Assembly (NCBI GenBank): GCA_002722255.1
Contig: PBLD01000002.1
Location: forward strand, 32,972 to 96,971
Direction: 5' to 3'
Origin: Winogradskyella sp.
GTDB taxonomy: Bacteria > Bacteroidota > Bacteroidia > Flavobacteriales > Flavobacteriaceae
DNA: 64,000 nucleotides
The first letter of the stretch is position 1. Every line of letters begins with the position of its first letter. The notes under the pieces are model-generated. The model saw only the letters and a list, made by a program, of their open reading frames with translations. It was not told the origin of the DNA and did no database searches. Positions 26,411-33,402 of the stretch are shown one piece after another. Made by a program: the position numbers and the translations under genes.

Positions 26411-27247
26411 TTATGACGGAATAACCATAAACGGAACATTAAGATGAAAACCTATGTGTTTTATATTGGATTTAAAGAATAGATTTTCAAAAAATGAATG
26501 CTTATTGTTAATCATCACCAACAAGTTGATTCTTGTTTTTATCTGAAATTCTGTAATTGCTTCTGGTATATTTTTATTTTTAATATTGTGGAAAAGATGC
26601 GCAATACCTTTAAACTTTGCTTCAAGTTTTTGTCGGTTGGTTTCTTGTCTTTTAGTTAAAGCTTCACCATAGTGCACATGCATAATATTAACACGAATGT
26701 TATACAGATTTGCAATATCTAAAAGTGGCTGTAAGTGCTGATCTTTAAAATCTATTTCATAGTCTGAAGGGAACAAGAGTTCATGTGGTTTTTCAAAATC
26801 AAAATCACTAGGAATTGCAATTACAGGACATTTAGCATTGTTAAGTACGTGCATGGTGTTAGAACCAAACAAAACTTCTTTAACGCCAGAAGCACCTTTT
26901 GTTCCCATAATTATTAGATCCATTACATTGCCTTCATACAATTCGCTTATTTCACCAGTAAGTGTATTAAATGATGAAATGGTTGTAAATTGATGGTTAG
27001 GGTTAGGGAACTCAGCTTCAATTTTTTCTACTAATTCTTGTAGCCTTTTTTTACTAGTCTCTTTAATGGTTTCCATAAGTTGAAACTGTGGTTCGCTAGA
27101 TTGCATAAATTCAACCTGATACACAATTGGAGTATATGTGTTTAGTAAAATGAAATTACATTTTACATTTTTATATAGTTGTAATGCGTATGTAATGGCA
27201 TTCCATGCATTATCTGAAAAATCCGTTGGTAATAGTATTTTTTTCAT
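26411..27247 (-). CDS. Tandem-domain universal stress protein (UspA family)
   Basis: A 278-residue two-domain Usp, MKKILLPTDFSDNAWNAITYALQLY at the start and GTKGASGVKEVLFGSNTMHVL, CPVIAIP closing domain 1. Domain 2 ends INNKHSFFENLFFKSN..HIGFHLNVPFMVIP, very similar to the protein at 33403. It starts 19 bases after the preceding usp gene with no promoter between, so both form one unit from the box at 28169. Confidence 0.88.
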   Translation of the reverse strand: MKKILLPTDFSDNAWNAITYALQLYKNVKCNFILLNTYTPIVYQVEFMQSSEPQFQLMETIKETSKKRLQELVEKIEAEFPNPNHQFTTISSFNTLTGEISELYEGNVMDLIIMGTKGASGVKEVLFGSNTMHVLNNAKCPVIAIPSDFDFEKPHELLFPSDYEIDFKDQHLQPLLDIANLYNIRVNIMHVHYGEALTKRQETNRQKLEAKFKGIAHLFHNIKNKNIPEAITEFQIKTRINLLVMINNKHSFFENLFFKSNIKHIGFHLNVPFMVIPS

Positions 27248-27266
27248 GACGATAGATTTTAAAGAA

Positions 27267-28115
27267 TTAATAGCGTCTAATGTTTTGCAGTGCCAAAAAC
27301 GGAATATCTATCCTCAGCGTTATTTCATCTAGTTTAGACTGAAAGAATATGTTTTCAAAAAACGAGTGTCTTGTATTAACCATAACAAGCATATCTACAT
27401 TATTTTCATCTATGTAATTACAAATAGCGTCTGTAATGCTCGAATCTTTAACAGTCTTAAAATTAATCTCGTTTTTGCAAAGTTCATCCTTAACAAAGCT
27501 TTGGTTATTCTGTTGTCTCATGGATAGTTTGTCACTGCTAGAAACATACAGCATATCTATAACAGCTCTGTATGGTGCAGCTAGCTCACATAGTAATTTC
27601 AGTTCTCTTCTCTTATAAGGAATAAGGTAATTGGTAGGGAAGAGGATATGTCTTGGCTGAATACCTACATAATGTTCTGGTATGGCTAAAACAGGGCACT
27701 GTACATATCTAAGAACCTGTAGCGTATGGCTTCCAAAAGTTAATTTTTTATCGTTAGTATTGCCACGAGTTCCCATAACGATAATGTCTATATTTTCTTC
27801 GTCTACAATCTTGTCTGCTTCATCTACCAACATGTTATTTGCAGAAATAATTGAATAGCTATGTCTTGGGTTTGGAGAAATTTCCTTTATGTCTTTTAAG
27901 ACCTTATCAAGATTAGATTGCGATTTGTCTGCAATGCGTTTTGTAACTTTTACAAGAGTTTCCTCCTTGATGAGTTCTTCGTCTTCAAAAATTTCATCTT
28001 GGTAAGCATGCATAATAAAAAACCTGCTTTTGTCGTATTTAAACAACTCAGAAGCGTATTTTAATGCATTCATTGCATTGGCGGAAAAGTCTGTTGGGAT
28101 TAGAATGTTTCTCAT
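27267..28115 (-). CDS. Tandem-domain universal stress protein (UspA family)
   Basis: A 282-residue two-domain Usp starting RNILIPTDFSANAMNALKYASELF. The ATP loop of domain 1 is GTRGNTNDKKLTFGSHTLQV, followed by CPVLAIP; the middle residues differ from its paralogues but the G-x2-G-x9-GS frame is changed only at the second Gly (N). Nucleotide binding may be weaker. It heads the unit with 26411-27247 and has a perfect Crp/Fnr box (28169-28182). Confidence 0.87.
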   Translation of the reverse strand: MRNILIPTDFSANAMNALKYASELFKYDKSRFFIMHAYQDEIFEDEELIKEETLVKVTKRIADKSQSNLDKVLKDIKEISPNPRHSYSIISANNMLVDEADKIVDEENIDIIVMGTRGNTNDKKLTFGSHTLQVLRYVQCPVLAIPEHYVGIQPRHILFPTNYLIPYKRRELKLLCELAAPYRAVIDMLYVSSSDKLSMRQQNNQSFVKDELCKNEINFKTVKDSSITDAICNYIDENNVDMLVMVNTRHSFFENIFFQSKLDEITLRIDIPFLALQNIRRY

Positions 28116-28138
28116 GACAAATTCATTTTATAGCTTAT

Positions 28139-28182
28139 TAAAGCTAAGGCATTTAGCATCATTTTACAATGATATTTATCAT
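28139..28182 (-). promoter_or_regulatory. Crp/Fnr-box promoter of universal stress gene 27267
   Basis: On the minus strand: perfect dyad ATGAT-AAAT-ATCAT (28169-28182), 22 bases, then TAGCTTTA (28139-28146). A TTG follows the box directly at the -33 position. Confidence 0.7.
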
Positions 28183-28218
28183 ACAATTCAACTAGGAAAT
28201 TTTAATGAGAGAAAAGGT

Positions 28219-28420
28219 TAAAAAGAAACAGGAAGCATTAACTTCCTGTTTCCGTAAAGTGTTTAATTCTATAATTCACCTCTTATTTTGAAAACCCTAA
28301 ATTCCTCTGACTACAAAGAATTATAATGGATCGCTTTTTTATTCAACCAAAGCATTAAACACTTTTTTACATTCATAACCCTTAATAAAATTATTAAGGA
28401 TTTTTATGCTTTTATCCTAA
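28219..28420 (-). ncRNA. Candidate small RNA 2 (about 200 nt) of the stress island
   Basis: The promoter at 28426-28469 predicts a start near 28420. Transcription would run to the terminator whose stem is 28225-28235 with 28242-28252. Within the transcript two nested inverted repeats occur: AAAGTGTTTAAT/ATTAAACACTTT (28256-28267 with 28354-28365) and, inside, TATAATTC/GAATTATA (28270-28277 with 28318-28325). The RNA would thus fold into a long closed arm followed directly by the terminator hairpin. A 21-codon ORF (28311-28376) starts inside but overlaps the stems, so I favour an RNA product. I do not recognise a known RNA family. Confidence 0.5.
28221..28252 (-). terminator. Intrinsic terminator of small RNA 2
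   Basis: GAAACAGGAAG/CTTCCTGTTTC, a perfect 11-base stem with a six-base loop (28225-28252), followed on the minus strand by TTTTTAACC. Confidence 0.75.
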
Positions 28421-28425
28421 CATAG

Positions 28426-28469
28426 TAAATGTAATTATTGAGTCTGTTTTAAAAAATGAGGAATGTCAG
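28426..28469 (-). promoter_or_regulatory. Crp/Fnr-box promoter of small RNA 2
   Basis: On the minus strand: box CTGAC-ATTC-CTCAT (28456-28469), 22 bases, then TACATTTA (28426-28433). One half-site position is C instead of A or G; spacing is exact. Confidence 0.58.
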
Positions 28470-28499
28470 TTTTGGTATTAAATTATCAGAATGTATGTC

Positions 28500-28580
28500 T
28501 CAAAAAAAGCCAGAGATTGCTCTGGCTTTTTTCGTGATTAATAGCACATGATATTAAATTTATGTAGGCCTTAATATCAT
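28500..28580 (-). ncRNA. Candidate small RNA 1 (about 80 nt) of the stress island
   Basis: The promoter at 28585-28628 predicts a start near 28580, and a strong terminator ends the transcript at about 28501. The RNA would consist of a 5' hairpin starting at its first bases (ATGATATTAA/TTAATATCAT, 28548-28557 with 28571-28580, 13-base loop), a linker of about 15 bases and the terminator hairpin. No ORF fits. This is a typical size and plan for a trans-acting bacterial sRNA. Its partner mRNAs cannot be read here. Confidence 0.52.
28502..28532 (-). terminator. Intrinsic terminator of small RNA 1 (near-symmetrical)
   Basis: AGCCAGAG-ATTG-CTCTGGCT (28508-28527) flanked by A and T runs that extend the stem; on the minus strand seven T follow. 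It could also end read-through from the membrane-protein gene at 28635. Confidence 0.78.
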
Positions 28581-28584
28581 ATGT

Positions 28585-28628
28585 TAAACATAATTAAGCT
28601 TTTGGTTTTAAAAAATGATAATTATCAA
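28585..28628 (-). promoter_or_regulatory. Crp/Fnr-box promoter of small RNA 1
   Basis: On the minus strand: box TTGAT-AATT-ATCAT (28615-28628), 22 bases, then TATGTTTA (28585-28592). The box lies just after the stop codon of the gene at 28635. Confidence 0.62.
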
Positions 28629-28634
28629 TTTTGG

Positions 28635-29021
28635 CTAATATGGAATTATTTGATAAACGATATTTAATAAAAACAGACCAATTAAAAATAGCAACATATA
28701 AATAAGCTGAACCATTTTAACGTTGGTTAATATTAACCACGACACTGTTTTATTTGGAAAAATAAACAGTGCCAAACCAGAAAATAGAAAAGACCATCCT
28801 ATTAAAGTAATAACCAGTTTGTAATTTAATTCCCAATAGTTATGTGAAATTACGGTAGTTAGTCCTAGCGTAATACAAATAAATGCTGCCAGAATTAAAA
28901 ACTTTTCATCTTTAAGATTGTTAAAAATCTGTTTTATGCGTTTTGGATTAAAGCTTAGTATAAAAAAGAATATGATAAGATACCAGCCCCAAAATTTTGT
29001 AAAGAATAGTGAATTTTCCAT
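28635..29021 (-). CDS. Small integral membrane protein, unknown function
   Basis: The 128-residue protein has four predicted membrane helices: around 10-25 (GWYLIIFFFILSFN), 40-58 (FLILAAFICITLGLTTVI), 68-88 (LVITLIGWSFLFSGLALFIF) and 100-125 (MVQLIYMLLFLIGLFLLNIVY). No charged motif or known family stands out. It begins eight bases after the usp gene at 29029 and shares its promoter at 29899. It may be a membrane partner of that Usp or part of a low-oxygen response. Confidence 0.6.
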   Translation of the reverse strand: MENSLFFTKFWGWYLIIFFFILSFNPKRIKQIFNNLKDEKFLILAAFICITLGLTTVISHNYWELNYKLVITLIGWSFLFSGLALFIFPNKTVSWLILTNVKMVQLIYMLLFLIGLFLLNIVYQIIPY

Positions 29022-29028
29022 GGTTTTA

Positions 29029-29877
29029 TTAATTTTTTTCGTGTAATACTAATAATGGTTTGTCTGTGTGATAGCTCACCTTTTCAACTCTGCTGTGAAA
29101 GAATATTTGTTGAAAATAGTTAAGGCTTTTTGCTACCATACATATAAGATCTATATCCCTACTTTCTACAAAACATTGCACAGCATCTTCTACTTTTTTG
29201 TTTGTGAGGTAATGAAAACTGCTTTTAATATCTGTAAAGTAGTCTTTTAATAATGTTATGTTCTGATTTAACTCTCGCTCTAAATCCCTTTTGTTTTTAT
29301 TAATATGAAGTATTCTAAGAAATGCTTTAAAGTGCTCTACGATATCTAATAATGGATGTAAAATATCTAGATTGTAGGTGAGGTTTAGATCTGAAGGAAA
29401 AGCAATCTCTTTTGGAGGAACAAATTCTGCATTCTCTGGCACTGCAAGTGTTGTACATTTAACTTTGGTAATAACATCTGCAGTGTTGGTACCAAGAATG
29501 ATTTCGTTTAAACCAGAGGCACCTTTTGTACCCATAACAATAAAATCTATTTCTTTTTCTTTTATAATTCTTCGAATAGAATCTATAAAAAAACCAGTTT
29601 CTGTGAGTACAAAGAACTTGTGCTTGTCTTTATTTGGTTTTAACTTAGAAATACGCTTTACAAAACTGCGTAACTTTTGTTTTGCTGGTTTAATGTATGT
29701 GTTTTCGAGATAGTAAGAGTCTATGGTTAAAGCCTCGTCTTGTGGAATAAAATTATTTAAACTGTTAACATGTAACAGGTAAAAACCACATTCAATAGCA
29801 TTAAAAAAATGAATGGCATACTTAATAGCATTCCATGAGTTTTCAGAAAAATCCGTTGGTAAAAGCACATTTTTCAT
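29029..29877 (-). CDS. Tandem-domain universal stress protein (UspA family)
   Basis: A 282-residue two-domain Usp starting KNVLLPTDFSENSWNAIKYAIHFF. Domain 1 ends with GTKGASGLNEIILGTNTADVI and CTTLAVP; GTNT replaces the usual GSNT. Domain 2 is degenerate and ends HSRVEKVSYHTDKPLLVLHE. It heads a two-gene unit with a small membrane protein and has its own box/-7 promoter. Confidence 0.87.
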   Translation of the reverse strand: MKNVLLPTDFSENSWNAIKYAIHFFNAIECGFYLLHVNSLNNFIPQDEALTIDSYYLENTYIKPAKQKLRSFVKRISKLKPNKDKHKFFVLTETGFFIDSIRRIIKEKEIDFIVMGTKGASGLNEIILGTNTADVITKVKCTTLAVPENAEFVPPKEIAFPSDLNLTYNLDILHPLLDIVEHFKAFLRILHINKNKRDLERELNQNITLLKDYFTDIKSSFHYLTNKKVEDAVQCFVESRDIDLICMVAKSLNYFQQIFFHSRVEKVSYHTDKPLLVLHEKN

Positions 29878-29898
29878 GATATTAATAATTTAATATCT

Positions 29899-29942
29899 TA
29901 AAATTAGGTGCTAAAAGCGGTTTATAAAATGACTAGAATCAT
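29899..29942 (-). promoter_or_regulatory. Crp/Fnr-box promoter of universal stress gene 29029
   Basis: On the minus strand: box ATGAT-TCTA-GTCAT (29929-29942), 22 bases, then TAATTTTA (29899-29906). It lies in the gap after the receiver-Crp gene. Confidence 0.68.
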
Positions 29943-29957
29943 TTTAGATAATTATGG

Positions 29958-31007
29958 TTACTTAATTTGCTTAAGACCATCAATATCTAAAACGACAATG
30001 TTTCTTCCTTCGGATTTAATCAGTCCTTGATTTTTAAAATTGGTTAATGTTCTGATAAAAGTTTCTGTTGCGATACCAGCAACACTTGCCAAGTCATTTC
30101 TGGAGATTTTTATTGGATCATTAGGTCTTCGATTAATCTTTTCGGCAAATTGAAGAATAGTATTGGCAGTTTTCTTGTTTACTGAACTATATGCCATTTC
30201 TAATAGCTGGTCTTTAAAATGTGATAAATCGTCTGTTAGGTGGTCTATTAGTGCTATGGCCAGTTTATTGTTATTCTTTAAAATTTCGGTTAATTGTAAT
30301 ATTGATAAGCCAACTAATGTGGTCTTCTTTATTGCTGTGGCAGTTTCTTTATGTGGTAAGTTGTGCGTAAAAGATGTGTAGCCAAACAGATCGTCTTCTT
30401 TGTAAAGACTTGTTGCTAATTCTTTGCCTTTAGTATCTAACTTATGGCATTTTATAGCACCTTTGGTAATGAGATAAATAAAATTAGAATGGTCGCCTTC
30501 TCTATAAATGATATCTCCCTTGTTAAACATAAACTCATTGCCATAATCGTCAAAGAAGTTCTTTAAGTCATTGAGGTTGATTAATTCATCCTTCTCAGAG
30601 TAATTATGAACGTTATCTTGTTCTTTCTCCTTAAGGATACTGGCTTTAGCTAATCTACTTTTAATGGCACTTACCAACTCGTCTTCAGTAAAAGGTTTAG
30701 TGATGTAGTCATCTGCACCAAGATTCATACCTTTTCTAACATCTTGATGTTCGGTTTTTGCAGATAAAAAGATAAAAGGTATATGTTTTGTCTTGTTGTT
30801 TTTGGTTACCTCATTTAAGACTTCATAACCATCTAGTTCTGGCATCATTATATCGCAAATTATAATATCTGGTATATTAATATTTATAGATTTTAAGCCA
30901 AGTTTTCCATTTGGCGCAGTCAGAACTTCAAAGTCTGAAAGCTCCAAAAGTTCGGCTATATTTTCTCTTAAAACCGTATCGTCCTCTATGAGTAAAACCT
31001 TAGTCAT
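29958..31007 (-). CDS. Receiver-Crp/Fnr fusion transcription factor
   Basis: The 349-residue protein joins a response-regulator receiver (1-120; acidic EDD, phospho-acceptor Asp52 in IIICDIMMPELDG, Lys in TKPF) to a cyclic-nucleotide-binding-like barrel (about 150-265, FMFNKGDIIYREGDHSNFIYLITKGAIK) and a Crp-type winged HTH (about 280-349, ISRNDLASVAGIATETFIRTLTNFKNQGLI). There are no N-terminal Fe-S cysteines as in Fnr, so control should come from phosphorylation or a barrel ligand. In the recognition helix (ATETFIRTL) the Glu and Arg that read TGA are kept and the Ser of Fnr is Ile. Its start overlaps the kinase gene by eight bases. It is the best candidate for the factor that binds the twelve boxes in this window. 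Confidence 0.9.
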   Translation of the reverse strand: MTKVLLIEDDTVLRENIAELLELSDFEVLTAPNGKLGLKSININIPDIIICDIMMPELDGYEVLNEVTKNNKTKHIPFIFLSAKTEHQDVRKGMNLGADDYITKPFTEDELVSAIKSRLAKASILKEKEQDNVHNYSEKDELINLNDLKNFFDDYGNEFMFNKGDIIYREGDHSNFIYLITKGAIKCHKLDTKGKELATSLYKEDDLFGYTSFTHNLPHKETATAIKKTTLVGLSILQLTEILKNNNKLAIALIDHLTDDLSHFKDQLLEMAYSSVNKKTANTILQFAEKINRRPNDPIKISRNDLASVAGIATETFIRTLTNFKNQGLIKSEGRNIVVLDIDGLKQIK

Positions 31008-32895
31008 GCTTTGCCTTATTAGGTATTTTTAAAGTAACTAATGTTCCTTTGTTTTCTTTACTTTCAATTTTTATAGTGCCGTTTAAATTTTCGAGATGTG
31101 TTTTTACAATATTGAGGCCAATTCCGGTACCTTGTAAATTAAGTACATTTTCAGCCCGATAATAACGAGTGAAAATATTCTCCACTTCCTTTTTTGGGAT
31201 ACCAATGCCATGGTCTTCAATCTCAAAAAAAGTGTCGTTTTTATCTTGATGAATTCTAATATCTATGGTAGAATTCTTACCTGAATATTTTATAGCATTC
31301 TGTAGAATATTAGATAAAATAATTTCTATAATTCTCTCATCTTGATACATTGCTATGTTGTCAATATCCTTAGGGTAATTGATGCGTTGTCCTTCTTTTA
31401 AAAGCATGTTGCAGTTGTAAACCACTTCATTTATAACCTTACTTAATCTAAAATCTGTAAACGTGTAATTAAAAGTGCCAGTTTCTAATCTTTCAATAGA
31501 TAAAAAATCGTTTAAAATGGTGTTGAGATAGTTTACTTTATCCTTTAAAATGGCTAAATGCTTATCACGTTTTGGCTGTTCTTCAGTTAGTCTGTATTTT
31601 TCTAACAGCATCAACGAGGTTGCTATGCCACTGAGAGGTGTTTTAAATTCATGTGATACTAGAGACAAGAACTTTGTTTTTAGTTCATTAAGTTCTTTTT
31701 CTTTGCTCAGAGCTTCTTGTAGTTGCAGTGTTCTTTCTTGTACTGTTTGTTCAAGTTTTATGGTGTAATTTTTTTGTTCGGTAATATCTACTATTATAGC
31801 CACAAACACTTTTTTATCTTTTAATAATGAAAGCTGTAAGTGCACCATTACAGGATAAGAGGATCCATCTTTTCTAATATGAATAGTTTCAAAGTCTACT
31901 TGTTCTTCTTGCTTTTTTAGAAGTTTATTAATGTAATTTTCTCTAAAAGTTTCGAGGTCTATGTTAGCTTTTAAATCTAAAGGTGTCATAGAAGTTAGCT
32001 CATCTAATGAGTAGCCAATGTTTTTTAAAGCACCTCTATTGGCATTTATAAACTTGAGTGTTTTGGCATCAAAAACATATATTTCATTTAAAGACTCGTT
32101 AAAAATTGTAGCCAAATGGTTTTTTTCTTCTTGAGCTCTAACACGTTCTGTAACATCATTTTGAACACCAATAAAATGTGTTACCACACCTCTTCTGTTG
32201 GTTATTGGAGTAATGTATAAATCGTTGTAAAATATGGTACCATCTTTTTTGTAATTTCTAAGAGTTGCTAAACAACTTTCACCATTTTTAACGGCTTTTC
32301 TAATTTTTGAAATCTCTTTTTGGTCTCTATCATCACCTTGAAGAAATCTGCAGTTTTTGTTTAAAATTTCTTTTTTAGTAAAGCCAGTTAGCCTTTCAAA
32401 AGCTGCATTGTGGTATATGATGGGATTGTCTGGTTTTAAGGCATCTGTTATTACAATTCCATTGTTAGCAGAATCTAACGCTTTTGTTCTAAGCATAAAA
32501 TTAAACTCGCTCTCTTTCTGTTTAGAAATATCTCTAATTAATGCCATAACAAAAGTTTTGTTATAGATGTTAAAAGGGTTAAGTTCAACTTCAATTGGTA
32601 TTATATCACCTATCTTTTTTAGACCATAAACATCTGCTGTTCTTCCCATTTTAGTGCGTTTATAATCTTCCATAAATTGGTCAACATTTTTCTTGTGAGA
32701 TTTATGGTAGTTAGAAGGAATAAGTATGTTAATGGATTTACCTTTAAGCTCAGATTTTTTGTATCCAAAAATATGCTCGGCCATGCCATTAGCTTCCATT
32801 ATATGTTGTTTTTCATCAACTATAATAACGGCTTCAGAGATAGCTTCTAAAAGAATGTTGAATATTTCTTGGTCTTGTTTAATCATACCAAACAA
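31000..32895 (-). CDS. Three-PAS sensor histidine kinase, possible oxygen sensor
   Basis: The 631-residue soluble kinase has PAS domains at about 10-130, 135-255 and 260-385, a coiled segment, HisKA with phospho-acceptor His near 415 (FLSLVSHEFKTPLSG) and HATPase (NILQNAIKYSG, DHGIGIP, GTGIGLNIV). The first PAS has PSNYHKSHKKNVDQF; His67 falls where FixL has its haem-binding His in a similar YRxxH segment. The FixL distal Arg is not kept. An oxygen- or redox-sensing role is therefore suggested, not shown. It is the cognate kinase of the overlapping receiver-Crp protein and has the same type of promoter. Confidence 0.88.
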   Translation of the reverse strand: MFGMIKQDQEIFNILLEAISEAVIIVDEKQHIMEANGMAEHIFGYKKSELKGKSINILIPSNYHKSHKKNVDQFMEDYKRTKMGRTADVYGLKKIGDIIPIEVELNPFNIYNKTFVMALIRDISKQKESEFNFMLRTKALDSANNGIVITDALKPDNPIIYHNAAFERLTGFTKKEILNKNCRFLQGDDRDQKEISKIRKAVKNGESCLATLRNYKKDGTIFYNDLYITPITNRRGVVTHFIGVQNDVTERVRAQEEKNHLATIFNESLNEIYVFDAKTLKFINANRGALKNIGYSLDELTSMTPLDLKANIDLETFRENYINKLLKKQEEQVDFETIHIRKDGSSYPVMVHLQLSLLKDKKVFVAIIVDITEQKNYTIKLEQTVQERTLQLQEALSKEKELNELKTKFLSLVSHEFKTPLSGIATSLMLLEKYRLTEEQPKRDKHLAILKDKVNYLNTILNDFLSIERLETGTFNYTFTDFRLSKVINEVVYNCNMLLKEGQRINYPKDIDNIAMYQDERIIEIILSNILQNAIKYSGKNSTIDIRIHQDKNDTFFEIEDHGIGIPKKEVENIFTRYYRAENVLNLQGTGIGLNIVKTHLENLNGTIKIESKENKGTLVTLKIPNKAKHD

Positions 32896-32912
32896 GTGAT
32901 TGGTGTATCTTT

Positions 32913-32956
32913 TAAAGATACGTAATTAAAAGCGATTATTGTATGATAATGATCAA
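32913..32956 (-). promoter_or_regulatory. Crp/Fnr-box promoter of the kinase/receiver-Crp operon
   Basis: On the minus strand: box TTGAT-CATT-ATCAT (32943-32956), 22 bases, then TATCTTTA (32913-32920). A second overlapping dyad ATGAT-CAAT-ATCAT lies at 32949-32962. The operon that makes the likely regulator would thus be autoregulated. Confidence 0.66.
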
Positions 32957-33084
32957 TATCATTCTTTATTTAGAGGGATTTAAATACCTTAGGTTATAAC
33001 TAATTTTTGGTTATAATGAATAAGGATCTGTTAATACATCTAAGGTGTGTGTTTTATGTCATTTCTAAGGCAGATAATAACTTA

Positions 33085-33360
33085 TCTTTTGAATAATATG
33101 TTAAGTTGTCTGAAAGCCTAAAAAAGGCGATGGTCTCTTCTTGTAGAAGCTAAACGAGACGTCATAAAAAATCAGTTTAATACATTACAAAAAGACAATG
33201 TCTCTGCAGAAAAAGTAGAGACAGCATTGTAAACTACAACGTTAATGACTGTTAATAATGATTCGGTTTATTTTGTAAATGTAAGACTATACTTATTGTT
33301 ATTAGCTTGCTCTAATTACGCTCTCTCAAAATCTCTGGTGCTGTAAACAAGAACTTTCAT
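33085..33360 (-). pseudogene. Degraded D-lactate dehydrogenase (LdhA-type) N-terminal remnant
   Basis: Reading minus from the ATG at 33360 gives MKVLVYSTRDFERA, a stop, LEQANNNKYSLTFTK, a stop, then a stretch with NAVSTFSAETLSFCNVLN and, after another stop, RLASTRRDHRLF and AFRQLN. This follows the first 90 or so residues of LdhA-type 2-hydroxyacid dehydrogenases in order (MKLAVYSTKQYD.., ..EAVCIF..DD.., ..LRCAGF..VDL..AKELG) in one frame with four stops and one small deletion. The catalytic and most NAD-binding parts are gone. It fills most of the gap between the kinase operon and the next usp gene. Confidence 0.6.
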
Positions 33361-33402
33361 GACTTTAGTTTTACATCAGTTATAATATTTTAAACAACTT
33401 TG

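Larger units (their letters stand above)
28116..28634. other. Gene-free stretch holding three Crp/Fnr-box promoters and two terminators
   Basis: No protein gene of normal size fits these 519 bases. From right to left on the minus strand they hold box/-7 at 28585-28628, a terminator at 28502-28532, box/-7 at 28426-28469, a terminator at 28221-28252, and box/-7 at 28139-28182 for the usp gene at 28115. The layout is promoter-terminator-promoter-terminator-promoter, which is what two small RNA genes followed by a protein gene would look like. Confidence 0.6.

Noticed and set aside
28311-28376. A 21-codon ORF (MNVKKCLMLWLNKK...) inside small RNA 2
   Set aside because: It overlaps the nested stems, has no clear ribosome site and no recognisable family. 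A dual-function RNA cannot be excluded, but I do not list it as a gene.
32996-33025. Direct repeat GGTTATAA near 32994 and 33010 as a possible repeat array
   Set aside because: Only two short AT-rich copies. There are no spacers of regular length and no cas genes in the window, so this is not CRISPR.
33120-33232. A protein-like plus-strand stretch (EAKRDVIKNQFNTLQKDN...) ending in a stop
   Set aside because: It has no start codon in frame and lies antisense to the D-lactate dehydrogenase remnant, which explains its coding look better.
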